Below are positions 49,032 to 58,459 of a DNA stretch of 64,000 nt, in pieces (position 1 is the stretch's first letter; every line of letters starts with the position of its first letter). The notes under the pieces were generated by a model. The model had not been told where the DNA came from, ran no database searches, and saw nothing but the letters and a program-made list of their open reading frames with translations. The stretch spans positions 369-64,368 of the forward strand of contig JASEES010000004.1 of the NCBI GenBank assembly GCA_030019395.1, written 5' to 3'. A program made the position numbers and the translations under genes. The DNA is from Methanolinea sp. Lineage in GTDB: Archaea; Halobacteriota; Methanomicrobia; Methanomicrobiales; Methanospirillaceae.

Positions 49032-49862
49032 ATGGACGATGACAAGGCACACAAGACGCTGATGCCGACCGGAATCCCTTCCCTCGACCCGGTGATGGAA
49101 GGAGGTGTCCCTGCGGGCTCCCTTATCCTCCTTCTCGGGGATATCGGCGCAGGGGGTCCGGAGTTTGCATATACCTCCGTGATGCTCCTTTCCCGCCTGA
49201 TTCACGACAAACCGGCAGACACAGAGACGATCCCCCGGGAGGTCTGGTATGTCACGTTCACGAAAGGAAAAGAGGATGTCCTCTCGGAGATGACACTGGC
49301 GTTTCACCCTGACCTCACAAGGGGTATCACGGATATAAAGTTCATCGATCTTTCCCAGATCTACTTTGATTCAAGCATCGTCCCGCTCGACTGGTATTCG
49401 AAAAAGGATATCTTTTCGCGTCTCCAGTCGCGGGGGGGACACGACAGTATCCTCGGGGCGCTTGCAACCAACCTTGGTACAATCCCCCCCCGCAGTCTCA
49501 TCGTCTTTGATTCCCTTACTGACCTTGCCACCCAGTATGCAAAGGACGGCATCTGGAGTGATTTTGCAGCCTTTCTCCGCGGGCTCCAGAGGGTCGCAAA
49601 AGAGTGGGAATCGACGGTGTACCTCATCCTCACGAGGGGAATCCTTGATAATTCCCGCGAGTTAGAAATATCGGATATATCGGATGCTGTCATCTTCTTC
49701 CGCTGGGAGGAGACAACGGGGGGCCGGCGGCAGAGGGTGATGTATTTCGAGAAGTTCCGTGGGCTCATGCCCCACCTCGAGGAAAACGATCTCGTTAAAT
49801 TTGCCGTGCGCATATCCACGAACGAGGGTTTCGACGTGAGTAACATCAGAGTGGTCATATGA
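49032..49862 (+). CDS. KaiC/RecA (RAD55)-like protein with degenerate Walker A
   Basis: MPTGIPSLDPVMEGGVPAGSLILLLGDIGAGGPEFAYTSVMLL: P-loop region reads GDIGAGGPE instead of GxxGxGK[TS]; LIVFDSLTDL Walker B-like. Confidence 0.83.
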   Translation: MDDDKAHKTLMPTGIPSLDPVMEGGVPAGSLILLLGDIGAGGPEFAYTSVMLLSRLIHDKPADTETIPREVWYVTFTKGKEDVLSEMTLAFHPDLTRGITDIKFIDLSQIYFDSSIVPLDWYSKKDIFSRLQSRGGHDSILGALATNLGTIPPRSLIVFDSLTDLATQYAKDGIWSDFAAFLRGLQRVAKEWESTVYLILTRGILDNSRELEISDISDAVIFFRWEETTGGRRQRVMYFEKFRGLMPHLEENDLVKFAVRISTNEGFDVSNIRVVI

Positions 49863-50560
49863 TAGGGGGGGAGCGTGTAAGGATTGGGATAGAGGGCCTC
49901 GACCAGATGATGGGGGGAGGACTTATCCCGGGCAGTATCTGTGCAATCATCGGCACATACGGGACGGGTAAGACGACGTTCGGACTGCAGTTCGCGTGGG
50001 AGGGCCTGACGAACGGTGAGAACGTCATTTACATCAGCCTCGAGGAACGCGAGGACAGGCTTTTTACGTACATGCAGGACAAGGGATGGGATATCGCGCC
50101 CTTTTCCGACGGAAGGTTCACGGTGCTCAAGCTTGACCCGTCGGACTTCAATCTTGCCATCAACAGCATTAAGAACGAGCTTCCTGCCCTTGTACGCCAG
50201 ATGAAAGCAAAAAGGGTTGTGATTGATCCCGTCTCCCTCTTCGAAGACCTCTTCGACCGCGATTCTGACCGCAGGCGGGAGATGTTCCGGTTCATCGACA
50301 CCCTCCGGGACCAGCAGTGCACAACCCTTATGACGAGCGAGACGGACAAGAACAACCCTTTCGCAAGCAGGCACAACCTCATCGAGTACCTTGCCGATAC
50401 CGTTATCCTCCTGCGGTACGTCCGTCCGTCTGACCTGACAGATGTCCACCTCGCGCTGGAAGTCGTCAAAATGAGGCTTTCACCGCACTCACGCGAAATC
50501 AAGCCCTACGAGATCCAGCAGAACCAGGTCCTCGTTTACACGGAGGCAAACGTCTTTTAA
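49859..50560 (+). CDS. KaiC/RecA-like ATPase with intact Walker A
   Basis: GIEGLDQMMGGGLIPGSICAIIGTYGTGKTTFGLQFAWEGLTNGENVIYISLEEREDRL; ATGA overlap with the upstream gene. Confidence 0.88.
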   Translation: MIGGERVRIGIEGLDQMMGGGLIPGSICAIIGTYGTGKTTFGLQFAWEGLTNGENVIYISLEEREDRLFTYMQDKGWDIAPFSDGRFTVLKLDPSDFNLAINSIKNELPALVRQMKAKRVVIDPVSLFEDLFDRDSDRRREMFRFIDTLRDQQCTTLMTSETDKNNPFASRHNLIEYLADTVILLRYVRPSDLTDVHLALEVVKMRLSPHSREIKPYEIQQNQVLVYTEANVF

Positions 50561-50575
50561 AAGGGAGCCGGGTTT

Positions 50576-50842
50576 TTAAAATCCTTCAAACCCGATGAGA
50601 TGGAGCACGATGACGATGAGTGCCCCCGGGATTCCTCCGAGGATGCAGAGGAGTACATTGACCAGGGAGTACGGGATGTCCGCCCTTCCCATGACGTGCA
50701 TGAAACCCAGGAGGTTCACCAAAAAGAGTGTCAGGAGCCCGAGAACCGAGTTGATGATCAGTTTCGTGATGTCCTTTAACACGAAGAAGAGCACGACAGC
50801 AATCAGGACTCCTGCAGCCAGGACAGTGTAATCAAGGTTCAT
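50576..50842 (-). CDS. BofA (pro-sigmaK processing inhibitor)-like small membrane protein
   Basis: MNLDYTVLAAGVLIAVVLFFVLKDITKLIINSVLGLLTLFLVNLLGFMHVMGRADIPYSLVNVLLCILGGIPGALIVIVLHLIGFEGF; BofA-like TM pattern with GIPGA. Confidence 0.75.
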   Translation of the reverse strand: MNLDYTVLAAGVLIAVVLFFVLKDITKLIINSVLGLLTLFLVNLLGFMHVMGRADIPYSLVNVLLCILGGIPGALIVIVLHLIGFEGF

Positions 50843-50844
50843 TC

Positions 50845-52134
50845 TTAATTACCAATGATTTTCTGGTTTTTTAATCTTATCGAGGGAAGGACACAGCATC
50901 CGACGACTTTCTCCTCTCCCGACAGACCACCGGTTTCGCCCAGCATCTCAAAAACGTTCCCGGCAAGCATGGCCTTCCGGACGGGATACTCGGGGTTTCC
51001 TCCCCGGTACAGATACGCATTTGCCAGTTCGACCGAGAAATCCCCCGTGAGGGGGTTTGTGGTATGGGCACCGACAACGTCATGGACAAAGATTGCGTCC
51101 TTTTCCAGGATCTCGTCCCTCGGGCCGTCGAGGGTCATGCAGTGGAAACCGATTGCAATACCCCCTCCCATGCCTGAACGGACCGCGTTGCCGGTAGTCA
51201 TGCACCCATACTGGTAAGCTGTCTTGAGGTCATAGGCGAAACAGCGGAGGACACCCTTCTCGACGAGGTGAAGCGTCCGTGTCGGGGTACCTTCCCCATC
51301 CCAGCGGCAGCTCCCGATCCCCCGGGTGTTGGACGGGTCATCAATGAAGGAGAGAGCCGGGTCACAGACCTCCTGCCCGATGAGGTGTGCGAGCCGCGAC
51401 CGTCCCGTATGCACGTTTCTTCCGGAGAGTGCAGGGAGAAAGGAACCCGCCATCAGCTGACCGAAAGCGTCGGGAGAGAGCACGACATCGTAGGTCCCTG
51501 TCGGAATATCCTTCCCTCCGTGGGACGTCGCTGCAAGGAATGCTGCCTTCTCACCGACCGAGCCCGGGTCTATATCCATTTTCCAGGACGTCCCGTACTC
51601 GTAACCCGTGGATTGTTCCCTGATGGTCTCAAGGCCCATGCTCACCAGGCTCTCCCTGTCTTCGCGGTAAAGCCCGCGGGAGTTTGCAAGAACAATCCTG
51701 TATTGCGAGATCTCGGCACTCCCGGAGACGATCTCCACGGGGTACCTGCAGGCCCCTTCCTCCATCCCCCGGACCATCTCCCGGACGCGGTCGGGATCCG
51801 GGACGACATTTTCGTCGAAATTGACAAAGTCACCGTAATTCTCTGCCGGGCCAGGCAGACCGTCCCATTCCTGTGGCGCTGCAAGGGCAGCACTCCTGAG
51901 TGCCGCATCAAGGCAGGCTTCCCAGGCCTGAGGGTTGCCCGTCGAGGAGACACCTATTCTTCCACCCCTGATGACCCGGAGCGAGAGTGCCTGGTGTTCG
52001 GATCCAAGGGCATACGATATCTCCCGTTTGCGCAACCTTGCTGTGACCGATGTCCCTGTGGCGAGGTAGACCTCGACCTCGTCAGCCTGACGTTCACCGG
52101 CCGTAAGTATCTTCTCAATCGTGTCCACTGCCAC
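50845..52134 (-). CDS. tldE: TldE/PmbA-family metalloprotease subunit
   Basis: VDTIEKILTAGERQADEVEVYLATG...VLSPDAFGQLMAGSFLPALSGRNVHTGRSRLAHLIGQEVCDPALSFIDDPSNTRGIGSCRWDGEGTPTRTLHLVEKGVLRCFAYD; GTG start at 52134 preferred over 52173. Confidence 0.88.
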   Translation of the reverse strand: MAVDTIEKILTAGERQADEVEVYLATGTSVTARLRKREISYALGSEHQALSLRVIRGGRIGVSSTGNPQAWEACLDAALRSAALAAPQEWDGLPGPAENYGDFVNFDENVVPDPDRVREMVRGMEEGACRYPVEIVSGSAEISQYRIVLANSRGLYREDRESLVSMGLETIREQSTGYEYGTSWKMDIDPGSVGEKAAFLAATSHGGKDIPTGTYDVVLSPDAFGQLMAGSFLPALSGRNVHTGRSRLAHLIGQEVCDPALSFIDDPSNTRGIGSCRWDGEGTPTRTLHLVEKGVLRCFAYDLKTAYQYGCMTTGNAVRSGMGGGIAIGFHCMTLDGPRDEILEKDAIFVHDVVGAHTTNPLTGDFSVELANAYLYRGGNPEYPVRKAMLAGNVFEMLGETGGLSGEEKVVGCCVLPSIRLKNQKIIGN

Positions 52135-53446
52135 CAACCACCGCGTCCCGAACGAGAACATGGGGCGCACCATCGCTCACCGGGACGGTCTGTCCCCCCT
52201 TTCCGCAATAACCAGCGTGCATCTTCCTCTTCTTTGCGCAGAGTTCAATTCCATGCAGCGTGGCAAGGATCTCGCCCGAGAGCGAGACGTCCCGCACCAT
52301 GCCCCTGCACTCCCCGTGCTCGATGAGGTACCCGTACTCTGCATTGAACTGGAAGACTCCCCTCCCGGGGTCGACCTGTCCCCCCCGCGAGCCGCACAGG
52401 AGGATCCCCTCCCTGCACTCCCCGATCAGTTCTTCCGTTGTGCTGTCGCCCTCCGCGATGTATGTATTGCTCATCCGCACCTGAGGGGGTTCTCCGGGCA
52501 TGGCCCGTGCATTCCCGGTATGCCCAAAACCCACGGCAGGGAGGGTCTCCCTGCTGTGGAGATAGGATGTAAGAACCCCTTTTTCAACGATGATCGTCCT
52601 TTCCACCCTGCTTCCTTCCGCGTCCACGGGTTCGAATCCGAACTCGGGGAGAGTCGGGTCGTCCACGATGGTCACGATGCCGCTCCCAATCTGTTCTCCG
52701 ATTTTTCCCCGGAGCACCGAGCTCCCTTCATGAACGAGATCGGCCTCGCTTGCGTGACCGACCGCTTCGTGCGCAAAGACGCCGGCAAGTTCAGGGTCGA
52801 GAACCACGTTCATGGTTCCCCCACGGGGTCTCTTCGCGTCAAGGAGTGCAAGTGCCCGCCGTGCGGCGGTCTCTCCGTCTTTTTGGCCGTTATCCAGCGG
52901 GAAATCCTGGAGGGCATGCCTGCGCCGGTAACCCATCTGCATCTCGCCACCGCGCCCTGCAACCGCGAGGATGGAATAACCGGAACGAACCAGTGAATAG
53001 GTATACTCGTTTCCACACGAGTCCTCGAACAGGACATCCTCGTACCTCTCGGTATACCCGGCCCGGGTACTCGTGATCCCGGGAATTCGTGCGGCTTTCT
53101 CGATCATGAGGAGCAACCGTCCCTTCTCCTCGAGGTCGATTGCGAGCGGGTCGGTCTTTTTTGGCGGCACGGGGATCATGCCGGACGGTGCATCGGCAAG
53201 GGTAACCTCTTCGCCCGTCAGGGACGCAAGGGCAGAGGCCTTCGAGAGCAGGTCCTCGAATTTCTTTCCGCGTGGGCGTTCAAAACGGTCCACGGTGAGG
53301 ATCCCCCACCCTTTCGGGCCGAGGACCCGGATGACTGCCCGGTCGAGAAATGTTGTTCCGGCAGCTTCCACGCGTGAATTTTCGATATCGATATGGGATA
53401 TCGCGCCCTTCACGTGGCGGATGTCATAGTAGCGGATCCCTGCCAT
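52115..53446 (-). CDS. tldD: TldD-family metalloprotease
   Basis: VVLDPELAGVFAHEAVGHASEADLVHEGSSVLRGKIGEQIGSGIVTIVDDPTLPEFGFEPVDAEGSR: HExxxH zinc motif. Confidence 0.92.
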   Translation of the reverse strand: MAGIRYYDIRHVKGAISHIDIENSRVEAAGTTFLDRAVIRVLGPKGWGILTVDRFERPRGKKFEDLLSKASALASLTGEEVTLADAPSGMIPVPPKKTDPLAIDLEEKGRLLLMIEKAARIPGITSTRAGYTERYEDVLFEDSCGNEYTYSLVRSGYSILAVAGRGGEMQMGYRRRHALQDFPLDNGQKDGETAARRALALLDAKRPRGGTMNVVLDPELAGVFAHEAVGHASEADLVHEGSSVLRGKIGEQIGSGIVTIVDDPTLPEFGFEPVDAEGSRVERTIIVEKGVLTSYLHSRETLPAVGFGHTGNARAMPGEPPQVRMSNTYIAEGDSTTEELIGECREGILLCGSRGGQVDPGRGVFQFNAEYGYLIEHGECRGMVRDVSLSGEILATLHGIELCAKKRKMHAGYCGKGGQTVPVSDGAPHVLVRDAVVGGSGHD

Positions 53447-53450
53447 GAAA

Positions 53451-55367
53451 TCATGCCGGGGATGTCGGGATTCCCGTTCCGTCCAGGAAACTCCCGGACG
53501 GTGTCGTTGCCATCCTGCGCAGCTTGTTCAGGAACCCCTCGCGGTTATCGGGAACAAGGGCGATCGTGAGCACGTCGTCGATATAGTCGACAGGGATGAT
53601 GGTCACCATCGACCGGTAACGCTCTTCGATCAGGACGTCGTCGAGGTTCGCCCTCGGGATGAGGACAGTCCTGATACCTGCCTTGGCAGCTGCCTCGATC
53701 TTGAAAGTGACACCGCCGACAGGCAGGACATCACCCCGCACGGAGAGAGACCCGGTCATGGCAATGTCCTGGCGGACAGGGATGTTTTCGATCGCGCTGA
53801 TGACTGCCGTTGCAACGCTGATCGAGGCCGAGTCCCCTTCAACGCCACCGTATGTCCCGATGAACTGGATGTGGATGTCCATGTTCTTGATGTCCTTGCC
53901 GGTGAACTTCTTCAGGATGGCACTCACGTTCTTTATCGATTCCTGTGCAATTTCCTTGAGCATCCCTGTCGCGATGACGGTTCCGCTCGCACCCTGTGCC
54001 GGTGTGACCTCTGCCATGATGGGCAGGACAGAGCCCGAGTCACTGCCCATGACCGCAAGGCCGTTCACCCTGCCCACACGCGTGCCTTCCACGACGGTGA
54101 GCTCGTACTCCCTGCTCCGGCGGATGTACTCATCCGAGACCTGGTCCTCAATCGACCTGGCGGTCTTCTTGGCAGCGATGACATGTTCGGCAGTTGTCAT
54201 CTCGGCTCCCTCCTGGCGGGCGAGGTCGCCTGCGACCCTGATCAATCCGCCCATGTCCCGGAGCTTCAGCGTGAGGTGTCCCTTCCTGTTGGACCTGCGG
54301 CGGGCTTCGCGGATGACCTCTTCGATCGCACTCCTGTCGAAGTGGGGTATCTTTCCATCGTTCCTGACTTCCTGTGCGACGAACCTGATGAACTTCTCCC
54401 GGTTCTCGGGAGTATCGGGCATGGTCTCGCTCATGTAGACCTCGTACCCGTAGCCCCTGATCCGGGACCGGAGTGCAGGGTGCATCCCCTGGATGGCATC
54501 GAGGTTCCCGGCGGCGACCATGATGAACTTGCAGGGGACAGGCTCTGTCCTCACCATTGCCCCGCTCGACCGTTCGCTCTGGCCGGTAATGGGGAACTCC
54601 CCTTCCTGGAGTGCGGTGAGAAGGTTCTGCTGGGAATGCGGTGTCAGGGTATTGATCTCGTCGATGAAGAGCACCCCCTTATGCGCCCTGTGGATCGCCC
54701 CTGCCTCGACACGGTCATGGCTCGGCGTCTCGAGCCCTCCGCTCTGGAACGGATCGTGACGGACATCACCGAGAAGCGCGCCCGCGTGGGAACCGGTTGC
54801 ATCGATGAAGGGTGCCGTCGTGGTCGAATCGTTCGAGACGATGAGCTTGGGGATCATCGATTCCTCGCGCGGTGTGGCATACCGGAGTGCCATGAAAACG
54901 AATGCCGCTGCGAGGATCCCCATGAGCCACTGGCCCTGGATGAATGCATACCCGAGGATCCCGATGAGGAGAAGCATCAGGAGGGTGTTGCGGAACTGTA
55001 TCTTTTTCTTTGCTTCTGCCTTGTGGGCTGCCACGATCTGCTTTCCCCGACCGGCAGGGACCGTCCTCACGATGGGATTGTTCGGGTCGTCGGAGTTGGG
55101 ATAGACGAGGATGTCCTGCATCTCTTCCTTGGGCAGCAGCTCTGCCATTGCCTTGGCAAGCATGGACTTGCCCGTCCCGGGACTCCCTATCATCATGACA
55201 TGCCGCCTCTGGGTGGCTGCCTTCCTGATGACTTCAACGGCATGTTCCTGCCCGATGACCTGGTCGATCAGGGAGGGAGGAACCTGGACCTGCGAGGAGT
55301 CTTCAACGGTCACTTCGACCGGGGGCTCATCTTCCTGCACTGATGCTGCACTATTCTGGTCTGGCAT
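53451..55367 (-). CDS. lonB: Archaeal membrane-anchored Lon protease (LonB)
   Basis: [79 protein letters not shown]; two TM helices between Walker A and [22 protein letters not shown] catalytic Ser, [14 protein letters not shown] Lys. ORF-track start 56165 rejected (overlaps prs). Confidence 0.95.
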   Translation of the reverse strand: MPDQNSAASVQEDEPPVEVTVEDSSQVQVPPSLIDQVIGQEHAVEVIRKAATQRRHVMMIGSPGTGKSMLAKAMAELLPKEEMQDILVYPNSDDPNNPIVRTVPAGRGKQIVAAHKAEAKKKIQFRNTLLMLLLIGILGYAFIQGQWLMGILAAAFVFMALRYATPREESMIPKLIVSNDSTTTAPFIDATGSHAGALLGDVRHDPFQSGGLETPSHDRVEAGAIHRAHKGVLFIDEINTLTPHSQQNLLTALQEGEFPITGQSERSSGAMVRTEPVPCKFIMVAAGNLDAIQGMHPALRSRIRGYGYEVYMSETMPDTPENREKFIRFVAQEVRNDGKIPHFDRSAIEEVIREARRRSNRKGHLTLKLRDMGGLIRVAGDLARQEGAEMTTAEHVIAAKKTARSIEDQVSDEYIRRSREYELTVVEGTRVGRVNGLAVMGSDSGSVLPIMAEVTPAQGASGTVIATGMLKEIAQESIKNVSAILKKFTGKDIKNMDIHIQFIGTYGGVEGDSASISVATAVISAIENIPVRQDIAMTGSLSVRGDVLPVGGVTFKIEAAAKAGIRTVLIPRANLDDVLIEERYRSMVTIIPVDYIDDVLTIALVPDNREGFLNKLRRMATTPSGSFLDGTGIPTSPA

Positions 55368-55454
55368 TATGAGAATTAACCCTCTTTTCGTGCTTCGAGA
55401 TGTGATGTAATTTATTCCTGCTCGTTTAAGTACTTTCAGCATGAGGATGGAGAC

Positions 55455-56309
55455 ATGTTGGTCGTGAGCACGGAATATTCCCAGGTACTGGCAGGGAGAA
55501 TCGCGGGGGCCCTGGAATGCCCCTTGGGCGCAGTCCGTTTCACCAGGTTTCCGGATGGTGAACATTACCTGCGCCTGGAGAGAACGGACCCGGAAATGGT
55601 CGTGGTGGGCAGCATACCCGATGCAGATGCCCTCGTGGAGCTCCTCCTCCTCGTGGACGCCTGCGAGGGAAACGAAGTCACACTCGTGGTGCCGTATCTT
55701 GGTTATGCACGGCAGGACAAGAAGTTCCACGAGGGGGAACCCCTCAGCGCAAGGGCTGTCTGCAGGGCCATCTCCGGCGGTGTGAGGCAGGTCTTCACGG
55801 TCAACGTGCACGACCCGTCCGTTCTTTCCCATTTCCGTGTCAGGGCACAGGATATCAGCATTGCAGGAGAGATCGGGCGGTACCTCGGCTCCCGACCCCT
55901 TGAAAACCCGTTCATCCTCGCACCCGACGACGGGGCTTCTGCTTTTGCAGGCACCGTTGCAGCAACGTGCGGCTGGGACTGGGATCACCTCGAGAAGACC
56001 CGGATCTCGGGAGAAGAGGTCCGGATGGAACCCCGGAACCTCGATGCTGCAGGACGTGACGTGGTCATCGTGGATGACATCATTTCCACGGGAGGGACCC
56101 TTGTGACCGCTGCCCGCATGCTCCGGGCCCAGGGTGCAGGGACCGTGTCGTCCGCGTGCGTTCACGGAGTCCTTGCGGAAGGGGCATACTCCCGCCTTCT
56201 TGCAAGCGGTCTTTCGGAAGTCGCCTGCAGCGATACCATCGAGAGGGCCTGCAGCCGTTTCTCGGCAGGGCAGGCCATAGCCGACAGGATCCTCGGATGC
56301 TCGTCATAG
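55455..56309 (+). CDS. prs: Ribose-phosphate pyrophosphokinase
   Basis: [56 protein letters not shown] motif. Confidence 0.95.
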   Translation: MLVVSTEYSQVLAGRIAGALECPLGAVRFTRFPDGEHYLRLERTDPEMVVVGSIPDADALVELLLLVDACEGNEVTLVVPYLGYARQDKKFHEGEPLSARAVCRAISGGVRQVFTVNVHDPSVLSHFRVRAQDISIAGEIGRYLGSRPLENPFILAPDDGASAFAGTVAATCGWDWDHLEKTRISGEEVRMEPRNLDAAGRDVVIVDDIISTGGTLVTAARMLRAQGAGTVSSACVHGVLAEGAYSRLLASGLSEVACSDTIERACSRFSAGQAIADRILGCSS

Positions 56310-57295
56310 ACGGGTCCACGCTGGAAGGAGGAGGACAGCTGGTCAGGGCGGCGGTCACGCTCTCTGCCATCACCGGGCAGCCCTGCCGGATCACGAACAT
56401 CAGGGCAGGGAGAGAGGAACCGGGTCTCCGTTCCCAGCACATCGCCGCAGTCCGGGCGGTTGCAGGTCTCTGCGGGGCCACGGTGTCCGGCTGCACAACA
56501 GGGAGCAGGGAACTGACATTCTGCCCGGGTCCCCTCGTGGAAGGTGACATGAGGATTGAAGTCGGGACGGCAGGAAGTATCCCTCTCGTCCTCCAGGCAT
56601 GGCTTCCCGCCGCCCTCATGATCGGGGGCCGGATAACCATTGTTGGCGGGACGGAGGTTCCCATGAGCCCGACAATAGACTATACTGCCCGTGTCCTCGT
56701 ACCGTTCCTCCGCAGGCACGGTGCAGAAATCTCTCTCGACGTGATCAGGAGGGGTTACTATCCGCGGGGCGGGGGCGAGGTGATGGCAAGTGCCCGGCGG
56801 TCCCGCCTTGCCCCTTTTTCGCCCGCGGACACCCGGGAAACAGATAACTGCGGGATCGTCTCGTGCAGTGCAGGACTCCCCGGCCACGTGGCAGACCGGC
56901 AGGCTGATGCCGCATCGTCAGCCCTGTTCCAGGCAACGGGTATCCGCTTCCCTGCCTGGAAAGATACCCGTCCCGGCCCGGGAACGGGCAGCTCGGTCAC
57001 TGCATGGCTGGGCTGGATGGCCGGGTGCGCCATCGGGAGGCGCGGGTACCCGGCGGAAAACGTGGGCAGGGATGCTGCTTTTAACCTGCTTGCCGAACAC
57101 CATGCCGGCGGCCTGGTCGACAGGTACCTGGCCGACCAGCTCCTCATCTACTGCGCTCGTGCAGGAGGCTCTTTTACCAGCAGCACGTGCACGCTGCATG
57201 CAAGGACGATGTGCTGGCTGCTTGGGCTTTTCGGGTTCCGCATCCGGGTCACGGGAGGAGAGGTGGTGACCTTTGCCGCCGAAGAGAGTGCTTGA
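56297..57295 (+). CDS. rtcA: RNA 3'-terminal phosphate cyclase
   Basis: [54 protein letters not shown]...[13 protein letters not shown] at 56297. Confidence 0.94.
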   Translation: MLVIDGSTLEGGGQLVRAAVTLSAITGQPCRITNIRAGREEPGLRSQHIAAVRAVAGLCGATVSGCTTGSRELTFCPGPLVEGDMRIEVGTAGSIPLVLQAWLPAALMIGGRITIVGGTEVPMSPTIDYTARVLVPFLRRHGAEISLDVIRRGYYPRGGGEVMASARRSRLAPFSPADTRETDNCGIVSCSAGLPGHVADRQADAASSALFQATGIRFPAWKDTRPGPGTGSSVTAWLGWMAGCAIGRRGYPAENVGRDAAFNLLAEHHAGGLVDRYLADQLLIYCARAGGSFTSSTCTLHARTMCWLLGLFGFRIRVTGGEVVTFAAEESA

Positions 57296-57734
57296 TGCAA
57301 CAGCCTTTTTCCTGGACATACCGCTCGAAGGAGAACTCTTCACGACTCCCGCAGTCGTCGGGGAGATCGTCGATGCACGGTCGAAGTGCCGCCTCGAGGC
57401 ACTCTATGCCGCAGGCCTCGTTGTCACGAGTCCCTGTGCCTCCTCCCTGCAGATAATCGGAAAAGCCGCATCTGTAACGGGGGACGAATCCGTCCTCTCC
57501 CGGGCAGACCGTGAAGTGCTGGCCCTTGCCCTCGATACAGGTGCTGAGGTTGTAACGGATGACTTTGCCATCCAGAACGTCGCCCACCACCTCGGGATAC
57601 CCGTCGTCCCCCTCCAGCAGAGGAAGGCCAGGAAGAGAAAATGGAAGTTCCGTTGCCCGGGATGCGGGCGGCTCGCTGAAGGGCCGGGCGAGTGCCCTGT
57701 CTGCGGGTCGGGGCTGAAAAGAACACTTAAGTAG
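57273..57734 (+). CDS. NOB1-like PIN-domain endonuclease with zinc ribbon (16S rRNA maturation)
   Basis: [14 protein letters not shown]...LSRADREVLALALDTGAEVVTDDFAIQNVAHHLGI...KFRCPGCGRLAEGPGECPVCGSGL. Confidence 0.88.
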   Translation: MPPKRVLDATAFFLDIPLEGELFTTPAVVGEIVDARSKCRLEALYAAGLVVTSPCASSLQIIGKAASVTGDESVLSRADREVLALALDTGAEVVTDDFAIQNVAHHLGIPVVPLQQRKARKRKWKFRCPGCGRLAEGPGECPVCGSGLKRTLK

Positions 57735-57755
57735 ATCGCTGCACACTTTTTTCCC

Positions 57756-58376
57756 ATGTCGTCTCTCGATGAACTGATCCAGAAGGCCAGGACGCTCCTC
57801 TCCGAGGGCCACAGCCCCGGGCAGATAGCTGACGAGCTCTCCCTCTCCATGGAGACAGTGACCTGGCTTCTGACCCAGCAGAAGGGAATGGCAGTTCCAA
57901 AGGACGTCCATATTGACTGGACCAGTGTCAGTGGCCGGGGCCCGCTCCTCGACGGAGTGGCCATGATGCTCCTCAAGCAATACTATACGTCTCTTGAGGA
58001 TGAGGACAGGGAAGGCGGATACTCCGACCGTTTCCCCACCCTCGTCGTGGGGATAGCTGTGTCCGGCATCCCGCTCGCGACCCTGATTGCCGTTGAGGAG
58101 GACATCAAGCTTGCCATTTACCACCCGGCCAAGCACAGCACGCAGGAACCGCCCGTTGGTTCGATCAGCGGGAATTTTGCATCCGTCAACGGTGAACGGT
58201 GCATCATCGTCGATGACGTGATCACCTCCGGAAACACGATGCAGGATGTGGTCAAATACCTGCGGCGGCACGGTGCACAACCCGTTGCGATATGCGTTCT
58301 CTTCGACAAGCGCGGGGTCCGTGACATTGACGGCGTTCCTGTCTATTCTCTCTTCAAAATATCCCGAATCGACTGA
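57756..58376 (+). CDS. gfcR: GfcR-type transcriptional regulator (HTH plus PRTase-like domain)
   Basis: [35 protein letters not shown] (HTH) and [15 protein letters not shown] (PRPP-binding loop). Confidence 0.85.
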   Translation: MSSLDELIQKARTLLSEGHSPGQIADELSLSMETVTWLLTQQKGMAVPKDVHIDWTSVSGRGPLLDGVAMMLLKQYYTSLEDEDREGGYSDRFPTLVVGIAVSGIPLATLIAVEEDIKLAIYHPAKHSTQEPPVGSISGNFASVNGERCIIVDDVITSGNTMQDVVKYLRRHGAQPVAICVLFDKRGVRDIDGVPVYSLFKISRID

Positions 58377-58410
58377 TACCCCACTCTTTTTCCCGCTTCA
58401 AAATGGATTA

Positions 58411-58420
58411 TTTTATATAG
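58411..58420 (+). promoter_or_regulatory. TATA box of the thermosome gene
   Basis: ttttatatag about 40-50 nt upstream of ATG 58460, with ggagg SD. Confidence 0.5.
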
Positions 58421-58459
58421 AAGTTTAATTCCATCTTTTACAGCATTGGAGGAACTGCT

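Noticed and set aside
53445-55343. 632-aa ORF on the + strand opposite lonB
   Set aside because: Antisense shadow of the clearly conserved LonB frame in GC-rich DNA; no recognisable motifs.
55368-56165. N-terminal extension of the lonB ORF in the ORF track
   Set aside because: Overlaps prs in antisense; LonB homology begins at ATG 55367.
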